In this document: piece after piece, positions 1-6,672 of the stretch | Numbering within the stretch: position 1 is the first letter of the stretch | Layout: every line of letters starts with the position of its first letter | Assembly: GCA_027295645.1 (NCBI GenBank) | Contig: JAPUKM010000181.1 | Location: 1-9,384 of the forward strand | Direction of reading: 5' to 3' | DNA from: Chloroflexota bacterium | GTDB lineage: Bacteria; Chloroflexota; Dehalococcoidia; Lucifugimonadales; JAPUKM01 | Length of the DNA: 9,384 nt | Made by a program: the position numbers and the translations under genes | Notes under the pieces: generated by a model | The model's database searches: none | What the model was told of the DNA's origin: nothing | What the model saw: the letters and a program-made list of their open reading frames with translations, nothing else

Positions 1-1561
1 TCTGGAACTCGCCGGTCCTGGCAATCACCGCCTTCCGCTCAGCTGGCGTCGGATTCCTGGGGTCTTTGGCCTTGGGCAGCCTGCCCAGCTTCAGCATGGA
101 TGCTATGAGCAGCAGCCTCGCCTTGTTGGTGTCCAGGTTACTGCCCCCGATGGTCCACGGACTCCGTCCAAGGGGGATTGGCCCCCCTGGATCGGCCCGG
201 CCCACCCTGACCACGGGCATGCCGCTGAATGCTGCAATGGCCAGGGCCGTGTCCTGCGAGCCGCTGCCCGTTCCGTAGGGAGACGTCCCCTCGAAGACAA
301 AGCCGTGGAATGGGGAAGCCCCTGCATTTGTCGAGCGTTCCTGCTCCAGGCCCCTCTGGATACGCGCCAGGATATCCACCTCATGGTCAGGGTTGTGGGA
401 GCTGTCCTCGTCCATATACGCCCCGTACTTGACGATGTGCACCCTGGGGATGCTCTCCCATCGCAGCGTGCCGTCTGCGTTCTTCACCTGCACCCGTGCG
501 GGAGTGGCATCCCCGGCAACGTCTGGGAACTCGACCCACTCCGGCAGCCTGCTCAGGTTGACGTCTGATTCGGAGGTGTGCTTGTAGGCCGGCTTGTACC
601 AGATGGTCACCGGTGGACCCACGTTCCCCAGGATGCCGCCGTGGCCGCCCGTCGCCTTGTAGTTCCCGGGCCGGTCGTCCGCCTTCTTGAACTCCCTGGC
701 AGCGTATATCCTCTCGTCCATGACGCCCACAGCTCCGAGGCCGCTGCCTCGGCCCGACAGCACGTAGCTCACGGCATCCACGATGTTGCGATCCCCATCG
801 TTGGCAAGCTGGCCGTGCGTGCGCTGGGAGGCGATGCCGGCTATCGGCAGGTCGGTATCGACAATCAGGCTCAACCAGTACGACGTCTCCTCGACGGTCG
901 GGCTTCCTTCAAGCCAGATGCCACCGGCATACTTCCCGCTGGCCAGCGTGGATTGTACGGTGTTGGCCACTGTCGCCAGGTCCCTGTAGCGGGGTCTCAT
1001 GTAGACAGGAAACGGCTTGTACGGGAAGTAGTCTTCGCCGGAGACCTCGCCCCGCTGAGGGTAGCCCGCGGGAGGCAGCGCCCGGACGAAGTCGAAGTCC
1101 GCCTGCCGGTCCAGGATGTTCGCTTCACCGTCCTCGTCCCTTCCGGGGATGCTCCGGTCGATGTCAGCGAAGATGCGCGATGCGTCAGGAAAGAAGAACT
1201 GCCGTCCACCGAAGCCGATGGCCGCATTCATCAGGTCGCTTTCCTCGAAGGGAGAGCCATCAGCCCGGCGGGCCATGTACGGCAACAGGTAGGAACCGTC
1301 CTCCGGCCGCAACTCCACCTCGTAGTAGTCCTTCCCATCGTCGTGGTAGGTCGCCTTGGCCTCCTCCTCCAGGGGATGGGCGCTGAACTTCTTTATCTTG
1401 ACCCTGACCGGCTCATACAGGAGCTGCGCGATCAGGTGATCGAAGCGACCGGCCAGCATGCGGTCACCGGGTATCCGACCCTTGTTGCTGGTCACCAGCG
1501 TCGGCGAATTGGCGATAGTGGAAGTCGGCCCCGAGAATACCGCAATCCTTGGCTTTGCCAT
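1..1561 (-). CDS. Asparaginase-family protein, divergent and enlarged (3' end outside window)
   Basis: The frame is open for 520 codons from ATG at 1561 to the window edge, so the C-terminus is missing. An AAGGAGG ribosome site (1568-1574) lies 6 bases before the ATG. Landmarks of the L-asparaginase fold appear in order: an N-terminal strand and Thr loop (IAVFSGPTSTIAN, residues 6-18), EGSPTVEET (218-226) where asparaginases have HGTDTMEET, LPIAGIASQR (238-247), a DGDRNIVDAV helix (255-264), DERIYAAREFKK (282-293) with K293 aligning with the catalytic Lys, FVFEGTS (421-427), MPVVRVGR (448-455) and a C-terminal LDTNKARLLL helix (476-485). The second catalytic motif is changed: the usual Thr-Asp pair is Ser220-Pro221. 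Roughly residues 30-195 form an insertion absent from the usual ~330-residue enzymes. There is no signal peptide, so it is probably cytoplasmic. Family membership is fairly secure, but true asparaginase activity is doubtful. It is transcribed divergently from mqnD. Confidence 0.8.
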   Translation of the reverse strand, partial: MAKPRIAVFSGPTSTIANSPTLVTSNKGRIPGDRMLAGRFDHLIAQLLYEPVRVKIKKFSAHPLEEEAKATYHDDGKDYYEVELRPEDGSYLLPYMARRADGSPFEESDLMNAAIGFGGRQFFFPDASRIFADIDRSIPGRDEDGEANILDRQADFDFVRALPPAGYPQRGEVSGEDYFPYKPFPVYMRPRYRDLATVANTVQSTLASGKYAGGIWLEGSPTVEETSYWLSLIVDTDLPIAGIASQRTHGQLANDGDRNIVDAVSYVLSGRGSGLGAVGVMDERIYAAREFKKADDRPGNYKATGGHGGILGNVGPPVTIWYKPAYKHTSESDVNLSRLPEWVEFPDVAGDATPARVQVKNADGTLRWESIPRVHIVKYGAYMDEDSSHNPDHEVDILARIQRGLEQERSTNAGASPFHGFVFEGTSPYGTGSGSQDTALAIAAFSGMPVVRVGRADPGGPIPLGRSPWTIGGSNLDTNKARLLLIASMLKLGRLPKAKDPRNPTPAERKAVIARTGEFQ

Positions 1562-1609
1562 GTTCCCCCTCCTTGTGCGGCCATCAGGTGTCCCTTGCTT
1601 GTGGAGGGG

Positions 1610-1637
1610 ATGGTAGCAGGCCAATTGAGGGCGTCAA
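1610..1637 (-). promoter_or_regulatory. Candidate sigma70-type promoter for the asparaginase-like gene
   Basis: On the minus strand TTGACG (1637-1632) is followed after 16 bases by TACCAT (1615-1610). The TACCAT box is preceded by TG plus one base, an extended -10 arrangement. Transcription would start near 1603, giving a leader of about 40 bases before the ATG at 1561. This is read by eye and untested. Confidence 0.5.
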
Positions 1638-1696
1638 CCCCCGAAACGACGGTCCCACATGCTGAAGCTCTCCCGCGTCCAACTGAGCAACGGGCG

Positions 1697-1705
1697 TGGT
1701 ATACT
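1697..1705 (+). promoter_or_regulatory. Candidate extended -10 promoter for mqnD
   Basis: TGGTATACT is a TGn extended -10 element with a TATACT box (1700-1705). No good -35 is visible 16-18 bases upstream, which is tolerated by extended -10 promoters. A start near 1712 would give a leader of about 23 bases before ATG 1735. The in-frame GTG at 1696 lies just upstream of this box, which argues against it as the translation start. Confidence 0.45.
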
Positions 1706-1734
1706 CCCTCGGATTCTCCTGGACGTTGAGACGT

Positions 1735-2571
1735 ATGACACAACTACGCATTGGCCACAGCCCGGACGCCGACGACGCCTTCTTGTTCTTCGGGTTCGCC
1801 AAGGGGGCCATCGATACCGGCCCCTACGAGGTGGTCCACGTCGTCGAAGATATCGAGTCGTTGAACAAGCGTGCCATGCGGGGAGATCTGGAGATGACGG
1901 CCATCTCCGCCGCCGCCTACCCGGAGGTAGCCCACCACTACCGTATCATGGCATGCGGAGCATCGGTCGGCAGGAGCTACGGCCCCATTGTTCTGGCCCG
2001 GCAGACCATCGACCCCCAGGCGCTGGCGGGAAAGCGCGTCGCCATACCCGGTGCGCTCACTACCGCGTACCTGCTGCTGCGCATCTACGTTCCCGATATC
2101 CTGCCCGTGGTCATCCCGTTCGATCGGATCATGGACGCCATTACTCAGGGCGATGTCGATGCCGGCGTGGTCATCCACGAGGGCCAGCTCACCTACGCCG
2201 ATGAGGGCCTTGCCAAGGTCCTCGACCTGGGCGAGGCCTGGTTTCAGGACACCGGCCTACCCATTCCACTTGGGCTGGACATGGTGCATCGACGGTTTGA
2301 TGATGATGAGGCGAAGCGCCTCTACGACCTGTTCCTGAACAGCGTCCTGTATGCCCGCGCCCACGAGCCGGAGGCCAGCCTCTACGCCCAGGGCTTCAGC
2401 AGAGGCTTAGATCTTGACCTGTCTCGGCGCTTTGTGGGGATGTACGTCAACGAAGACACCCTGGACATGGGTGAGGAGGGCCGACGCGCCCTGGAAGCGC
2501 TGTACCGGCGTGCCCACGAGCGGGGACTCATCCAGGCGGTGCCGCCGCTGGACATCCTGGGGATGAAGTAA
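1735..2571 (+). CDS. mqnD: 1,4-dihydroxy-6-naphthoate synthase (MqnD)
   Basis: This 278-residue protein matches the usual MqnD length. MqnD cleaves cyclic dehypoxanthinyl futalosine to 1,4-dihydroxy-6-naphthoate in the futalosine route to menaquinone, in the cytoplasm. It has a periplasmic-binding-protein-like fold. Family hallmarks are IGHSPDADDAF (residues 6-16), VEDIESLN (37-44), MTAISAAAYP (54-63), CGASVGRSYGP (74-84), RVAIPGALTTAYLLLR (101-116), PFDRIMDAI (128-136) and VVIHEGQLTY (145-154). The last contains the conserved His148 expected at the active site. The ATG at 1735 is chosen because the protein then begins directly at the first conserved strand; the in-frame GTG at 1696 would add 13 residues encoded in the promoter region. 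The ribosome site is weak. The gene stands alone on the plus strand, 12 bases from the convergent prpD-like gene, while mqnC and mqnA lie more than 5 kb away on the other strand. Confidence 0.95.
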   Translation: MTQLRIGHSPDADDAFLFFGFAKGAIDTGPYEVVHVVEDIESLNKRAMRGDLEMTAISAAAYPEVAHHYRIMACGASVGRSYGPIVLARQTIDPQALAGKRVAIPGALTTAYLLLRIYVPDILPVVIPFDRIMDAITQGDVDAGVVIHEGQLTYADEGLAKVLDLGEAWFQDTGLPIPLGLDMVHRRFDDDEAKRLYDLFLNSVLYARAHEPEASLYAQGFSRGLDLDLSRRFVGMYVNEDTLDMGEEGRRALEALYRRAHERGLIQAVPPLDILGMK

Positions 2572-2583
2572 GGCGCTCCACCG

Positions 2584-3963
2584 CTACGCGTCCTTCCCGT
2601 CGTCTACCTGCACCATCCGTACCACCTCCCCGATATCCTGTACACCTTCGAGACTCCACAACTTGTCCAACAGCGCCGCGCTCTGGTCGGACGTGAGATG
2701 CCCGTCCGTCAACGAGTGGAACTTCTCCTCCACCTCCCGGTCGCTCATGGGGTTCTTCCAGTGACCACGATGGAAGGGTACCTCGGCAGAGTAGGTGTCC
2801 CCGGAGGTGGTCGTCACGGTGACGATGCTCAGCATCGCCTCGGGCCACCTGCGGTTGGCCTCCTCGGAGACGCTCACCCGCACCTTCTGGACCAGGTCCA
2901 GCAACGCGGAGTTGCCCAGGTACTCGTCGCCGAAGTGCCGCTCCTCCACAGCGCCGTGCATGAGCGCTACGGCCGTCGAGTAGGGCATGCTATGGTCCGC
3001 CGTCTCCCGGTTCGTGGGGTGCCACTTCTGCGAATCGCCGGCCATAATGTCTATGGCCGCCTGAAGTGTCTGGACCTCCACGGAGGCTATCTCATCCAGA
3101 TGTGGCACCTGGGACCGTACTTGCATGGCGGCCTCTACGACCGTCTGCGACAGGTGGCCCAGGGGGTACCGCTTCATGCTGGATTCCATCACCTTGAAGG
3201 CGTTGCCGTTGCCACCGAACGGATCAAGCGTAAACTCCCCTCCCACAATGGCTCTGAAGAAGCCGCCGCGCCCTTCGAAGATTGGGGATGGCCCCGTGAG
3301 TCCTCTTGAAGCCAGCATGGCAGCGAAGAGAGCGTTGCGGCTCACGTTGGCAAATGCGCAGCCCTTCCACATAGAGACATCGCCCACACGGGTCTGGAAC
3401 AGCGCGATGTTGGGGGCCACAGCCAGGTTGAGGGCCTGCGTCATCTGCTCCGACGGAAGGTCAAGTAGCTTGGCCGTAGCCAGAACGCTGGAGACCGTTC
3501 CCAGGGTGGCGTAGTCGAAGCCCCGGTCGCGCACTATCACCGCATCACACAGGCGGCAGAAGAGCTCGTAGGCCAGCACCGTGGCGACGATGGCATCCTT
3601 GCCGCTGGCGCGGGCCACCTCGCCTGCGGCAAGGATTGCCGCCAGGTGATCGCTGGGGTGGCCCAGCTCGCTGCCGGTATAGGTGTCGTTGTAGTCCATG
3701 TAGCGGATCGCCACCCCGTTGGCAAAGGCCGCCAGATCGGGCGTGGTCTGACGTCCACTTCCAAGGATAGTGGCGGGCCGGTCGCTGGTTACGCCTCTGG
3801 CCAGGTCGCGCGCCATCCGTGCGGGCTCGCTGGACAGCCCGCCGATGGCACAGCCCAGCGTGTCGACCCAGAGCCGTTTCGCCTGGTGCACCACCTCGGG
3901 CGGCAGGTCCTGGAACGTCAGTGATTCCGCGTAGCTGGTCAGAGAATCTGAGATGCTATCCAT
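2584..3963 (-). CDS. MmgE/PrpD family protein (2-methylcitrate dehydratase-like)
   Basis: This 459-residue protein is of normal length for the MmgE/PrpD family, which includes 2-methylcitrate dehydratase, cis-aconitate decarboxylase and iminodisuccinate epimerase-like enzymes. Family marks are VDTLGCAIGG (residues 33-42), the MDYND motif (89-93), GHPSDH (101-106), a central VSMWKGCAFANVSRNA stretch, IFEGRGGFF, the YPLGHLSQ segment, and ADHSMPYSTA near the C-terminal domain. Substrate cannot be read from these motifs. The frame is open upstream to 4026, but ATG 3963 is preferred. It gives the standard family N-terminus and begins 13 bases after the amidase stop, whereas the longer start would overlap the amidase. 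It is the last gene of the four-gene operon, so it may act on the carbon acid left after the amide hydrolases. It converges on mqnD with no terminator between them. Confidence 0.92.
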   Translation of the reverse strand: MDSISDSLTSYAESLTFQDLPPEVVHQAKRLWVDTLGCAIGGLSSEPARMARDLARGVTSDRPATILGSGRQTTPDLAAFANGVAIRYMDYNDTYTGSELGHPSDHLAAILAAGEVARASGKDAIVATVLAYELFCRLCDAVIVRDRGFDYATLGTVSSVLATAKLLDLPSEQMTQALNLAVAPNIALFQTRVGDVSMWKGCAFANVSRNALFAAMLASRGLTGPSPIFEGRGGFFRAIVGGEFTLDPFGGNGNAFKVMESSMKRYPLGHLSQTVVEAAMQVRSQVPHLDEIASVEVQTLQAAIDIMAGDSQKWHPTNRETADHSMPYSTAVALMHGAVEERHFGDEYLGNSALLDLVQKVRVSVSEEANRRWPEAMLSIVTVTTTSGDTYSAEVPFHRGHWKNPMSDREVEEKFHSLTDGHLTSDQSAALLDKLWSLEGVQDIGEVVRMVQVDDGKDA

Positions 3964-3976
3964 ACGTATCTGAGCC

Positions 3977-5395
3977 TTACAGGTTGGGACGTCGGCGGTG
4001 CCATTCGGTCTCGGACTCGAAGGCATAGGCTACCTTCAGGACAGTCTCCTCCTCAAAGGACCCTCCGCCGATCTGGAGCCCGATGGGCATACCCTCTGAA
4101 GTGGCCCCAGACGGAATGGAGATCGCCGGCAGGGAGCTCAGACTGTAGGGTGTGGTAAATGAGCGGGCTCCAAACTGCCGCTCGATCACGTCCTCCTTCG
4201 TGCGGAAGGCCACAATCTCCTCGCCGATCTTGATAGGTGGGCCGTTGGACATGGGAGAGAGCAGGACATCGACCTCGCCAAGTGCGGACAGCATCTGACC
4301 ACGGAACAGGTTGCGTGCCTGCTGCGCCCTGTTGTAGATGCCCGCCGATACCAGCGTCGCCGACATCAACCGCGTCCTGGTTGCGCCGTCGTACTCCAGC
4401 GTCCTGGTCCGGATGCGCTCGTAGTGGACGTGAGCACCGTCGGTGTCGCAGATGGCCACGAAGATCGGCGCCGTCAGCGTGATGAGCGGCACAGAGACCT
4501 CCATGACCGATGCCCCCAGCTTTTCGAAGACTCCGATGCTGCGCTGAAACGCCTCGCGGACATCCGGGTGGGCGGAGTCCGGTGGGATAAGCTCCTTGAT
4601 GACGCCCACTCGCATCCCACGGATCCCGTCCTTCAGGTGGCGCCTGTAGTCCGGCACCGGTAGGCGGCTGGACATCCTGTCCTTGGGGTCGTGTCCCGCG
4701 ATGGCCTCCAATACTATCGCGCAGTCCTCCACGCTCTTGGTCATGGGAGACACCGTGTCCATGGACCAGCAGACGGGGGCGGCTCCGTGGCGGCTTATCC
4801 TGCCGTACGTGGGCCGGATGGCGACGATACCACACATCGCCGCCGGAATGCGCCCCGACCCGCCGGTGTCCTCACCGATGGCGGCCGTGCACATGGACGC
4901 CGCCACGGCAATCCCGGAGCCGCTGCTTGAGTGCCCCGGAATCCGCTCCACGTCCCAGGGGTTCCGAGGGGTGCCGTAGGGGTGCTCCCTCGTACCCCCC
5001 AGGGCGAACTCCGCCAGGTTGTGCTTGCCAAGGATAATAGCTCCCGCCTCTTTAAGACGGCTCACAACCGTGGCATCCTCGTCGGGAACCAGGTCGGCGT
5101 TGAGCCTGGAGCCGACGGTGGTGCGGACACCCTTGGTGATGAACTGGTCCTTGATCCCTATCGGAATGCCGTGCAGAGGCCCGCGGTACCTTCCCCGCGC
5201 AATCTCGGCCTCCGCCTCCCGCGCGTCAGCCAGGGCCGCGTCGCTCAGGACGGTGATATAGGCGTTGAGGCGGGGATTGAGCGCCTCGATACGCTCCAGG
5301 TAGGCCTTGGTCAGCGCTACCGGCGATATCTCCTTGCGCTCAATGATGGGTGCCAGGTGTGCCACGCTCTCAAACACAAGCTCCTGGGCCTTCAT
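3977..5395 (-). CDS. Amidase-signature family amidase (GatA/AtzE-like)
   Basis: This 472-residue protein carries the complete Ser-cisSer-Lys triad of the amidase signature family. The catalytic Lys is in GIPIGIKDQF (Lys82). The Ser-rich loop GHSSSGSG (154-161) supplies the bridging Ser, probably Ser156. The nucleophile is Ser180 in EDTGGSGRIPAA. Length and N-terminal arrangement fit GatA and the biuret-type hydrolase AtzE. No gatB lies nearby, so a role in tRNA transamidation is unlikely, and hydrolysis of a small linear amide or carbamoyl compound is more plausible. Its ATG overlaps the stop of the upstream GatC-like gene in an ATGA (5392-5395), which implies translational coupling and a two-subunit enzyme. 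There is no signal peptide, so it should be cytoplasmic. The substrate is unknown. Confidence 0.93.
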   Translation of the reverse strand: MKAQELVFESVAHLAPIIERKEISPVALTKAYLERIEALNPRLNAYITVLSDAALADAREAEAEIARGRYRGPLHGIPIGIKDQFITKGVRTTVGSRLNADLVPDEDATVVSRLKEAGAIILGKHNLAEFALGGTREHPYGTPRNPWDVERIPGHSSSGSGIAVAASMCTAAIGEDTGGSGRIPAAMCGIVAIRPTYGRISRHGAAPVCWSMDTVSPMTKSVEDCAIVLEAIAGHDPKDRMSSRLPVPDYRRHLKDGIRGMRVGVIKELIPPDSAHPDVREAFQRSIGVFEKLGASVMEVSVPLITLTAPIFVAICDTDGAHVHYERIRTRTLEYDGATRTRLMSATLVSAGIYNRAQQARNLFRGQMLSALGEVDVLLSPMSNGPPIKIGEEIVAFRTKEDVIERQFGARSFTTPYSLSSLPAISIPSGATSEGMPIGLQIGGGSFEEETVLKVAYAFESETEWHRRRPNL

Positions 5396-5616
5396 TGCTG
5401 CCGCCCTCCCTCGAACGGAAAGATGGGCGATGGGTCTACCCCGCTCAGGTCGATGTCGCTGAGCTTGTTGAGCTCAGACATGAGTGCGGTGAACCTGGCG
5501 GTCACGTCCTCCAGGTCCTCTTCGGGGATGGTAAGGCCCAGTCCGTGGGCGAGCCTCTGCACGTCCTCTTTGGACAGGTCGGACGGGAACTCCACCGAGA
5601 TTGAACCGTTCGCCAC
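5392..5616 (-). CDS. GatC-like small subunit of the amidase
   Basis: This 74-residue protein has the GatC layout: a first helix LSKEDVQRLAHGLGL (residues 14-28), a second helix starting PEEDLEDVTARF (31-42), and an extended tail containing DIDLSGVDPSP (54-64), like the segment in GatC that wraps around GatA. GatC-like partners also stabilise non-tRNA amidases, for example AtzG with AtzE. Here the stop overlaps the amidase start by four bases, so the two are very probably made in equal amounts as a complex. It starts with GTG at 5616, supported by a strong GGAGGTG ribosome site (5622-5628) 5 bases upstream, and follows the PuuE-like gene by 16 bases. The lack of gatB nearby argues against the tRNA amidotransferase. 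The family call rests on layout and context because the protein is short. Confidence 0.82.
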   Translation of the reverse strand: MANGSISVEFPSDLSKEDVQRLAHGLGLTIPEEDLEDVTARFTALMSELNKLSDIDLSGVDPSPIFPFEGGRQQ

Positions 5617-5632
5617 TGAGCACCTCCGTGGT

Positions 5633-6529
5633 CTAGCTACTTGGGGGGTAGTTCTCCAGCCACCAACGGGCGATATCTATCCGCCGGGCAAACCACACGC
5701 CCGGGTGCCCCTTAGCGTACTGGAGAAAGCGGTCCACGGCCCGCGAGCGGGGGGGTCTCCCGGTAATCCGGCAATGGAGCCCTACGGACATCATCTTGGG
5801 CGTCTCCTCCCCCTCTTCGTAGAGGCAGTCGAAGGAGTCTTTCATATAGCTGTAGAAGTCCTCCGTGCTCGCCAGGCCCCCGCGCCAGAAGCGCGCGTCG
5901 TTGACCTCGATGCTGTAGGGCAGCACCAGCCAGGGCTTGCCATGTATCGTTGTATAGTACGGCAGGTCGTCGTTGACCGCGTTGCTGTCGTAGACGAAGC
6001 CGCCGATCTCGCTCAGCAGATCCCGGGTGTTCACGCTCACCCCGTACCTGGTGAACCAGCCCACCGGGCGCTGACCCGTCGTCCTCTCAAGCGAGTCCAG
6101 GGTCTTGATGATGGAGGCGCGCTCCTCCTCCTTTTCGAAGGCGTAGTACTCCTCCCACCGGTAGCCGTGGCCGCACACCTCGTCGCCGCGCCGAACCATC
6201 TCCTTACCCACCTCCGGGTTCCGTTCTATCGCCAGGGCGCAGCAGAAGTGGGTGGCCGGGATGCCGTGCTTGTCAAAGATTCGGAGGAGACGCCAGATGC
6301 CCGCCCGGCTGCCGTACTCGAACATCGACTCATTGAGCAGGTCTCTCGTATCCGGCGGTACGGGAGAGGGCACTTCGTTGTTGGTCTCATGGTGCGGGTC
6401 CCCGTCCAGGAGGGAGCGCTCTGAGCCCTCCTCGTAGTTCACCACCACGGATATGGCGATGCGGGCATCTCCGGGCCAGCGCACCTTTGGCGGGCTCTTT
6501 CCGTATCCGATCAGGTCGCGTTCGTTCAT
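5633..6529 (-). CDS. PuuE-like allantoinase/polysaccharide deacetylase family hydrolase
   Basis: This 298-residue protein resembles the allantoinase PuuE and related cyclic-amide hydrolases within the polysaccharide deacetylase (NodB-like) superfamily. Visible marks are DLIGYGKSPP and RWPGDARIAI in the first 26 residues, VVNYEEGSE (29-37), GIPATHF (89-95), CGHGYRWEEY (119-128), a GWFTRYGVS loop (157-165), and GLHCRITGRPPR (250-261). The usual metal ligands of sugar deacetylases are not all present: the Asp motif is replaced by NYEEG, and His121 is not followed by a His four residues later. PuuE-type enzymes share this pattern, so ring opening of a cyclic amide or ureide is likelier than sugar deacetylation. 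There is no signal peptide, which also argues against a cell-wall enzyme. It is the first gene of the operon, with GGAGA (6536-6540) 6 bases before ATG 6529. The substrate is unknown. Confidence 0.85.
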   Translation of the reverse strand: MNERDLIGYGKSPPKVRWPGDARIAISVVVNYEEGSERSLLDGDPHHETNNEVPSPVPPDTRDLLNESMFEYGSRAGIWRLLRIFDKHGIPATHFCCALAIERNPEVGKEMVRRGDEVCGHGYRWEEYYAFEKEEERASIIKTLDSLERTTGQRPVGWFTRYGVSVNTRDLLSEIGGFVYDSNAVNDDLPYYTTIHGKPWLVLPYSIEVNDARFWRGGLASTEDFYSYMKDSFDCLYEEGEETPKMMSVGLHCRITGRPPRSRAVDRFLQYAKGHPGVWFARRIDIARWWLENYPPSS

Positions 6530-6590
6530 TGTCTATCTCCAGCTCGTGCAGAGGTGGGGGCGACACGCGAGGATGTGCCCGTGCTGGGCG

Positions 6591-6619
6591 ATTATAGTAC
6601 CGCACGAGGGGATCGGCAA
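6591..6619 (-). promoter_or_regulatory. Candidate sigma70 promoter of the PuuE-like/amidase/PrpD operon
   Basis: On the minus strand TTGCCG (6619-6614) is separated by exactly 17 bases from a perfect TATAAT box (6596-6591). Transcription would start near 6584, leaving a leader of about 55 bases. That leader begins close to a short GCCC-loop-GGGC inverted repeat (about 6577-6589). No other box in this 143-base gap matches as well. Confidence 0.6.
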
Positions 6620-6630
6620 TCACCGTGAAG

Positions 6631-6655
6631 TATACTGGGCGCTCAGCAATATAGT
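6631..6655 (+). promoter_or_regulatory. Possible -10 elements for the SDR gene
   Basis: Two -10-like boxes face the dehydrogenase: TATACT (6631-6636), inside the 8-base palindrome AGTATACT (6629-6636), and TATAGT (6650-6655). Neither has a convincing -35. The second would leave only about 10 bases of leader, so the first is preferred. Either would sit just upstream of the operon promoter on the opposite strand, so one regulator could control both directions. Confidence 0.3.
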
Positions 6656-6672
6656 GTCTGAGGAGGTCGGCT

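Noticed and set aside
578..1729. Long plus-strand open frame (383 codons) antisense to the asparaginase-like gene
   Set aside because: The minus strand encodes a recognisable asparaginase-family protein over the same bases with a good ribosome site. The plus-strand translation is rich in Val, Arg, Gly and His and matches no family, as expected of an antisense shadow in GC-rich DNA. It also runs across both candidate promoters.
1696..1734. GTG at 1696 as the mqnD start
   Set aside because: It lies immediately before the TATACT promoter box and would add residues not seen in MqnD; ATG 1735 begins directly at the conserved first strand.
3964..4026. N-terminal extension of the PrpD-like protein starting at 4026
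   Set aside because: The added 21 residues lie inside the amidase gene and do not resemble the family N-terminus; ATG 3963 gives a standard start just after the amidase stop.
5392..5616. Assigning the small protein and amidase as the housekeeping GatC and GatA
   Set aside because: No gatB is adjacent, and the pair sits in a catabolic operon with PuuE-like and PrpD-like genes; a dedicated amidase complex fits better, though this cannot be excluded from the window alone.
4931..6424. Long plus-strand open frame (497 codons) across the amidase, GatC-like and PuuE-like genes
   Set aside because: It spans three clearly identified minus-strand genes, has no recognisable motif, and is best explained by absence of antisense stops in GC-rich coding DNA.
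6577..6589. GCCC-GTGCT-GGGC inverted repeat in the operon leader
   Set aside because: A four-base stem in GC-rich DNA is expected by chance; noted only as context for the promoter.
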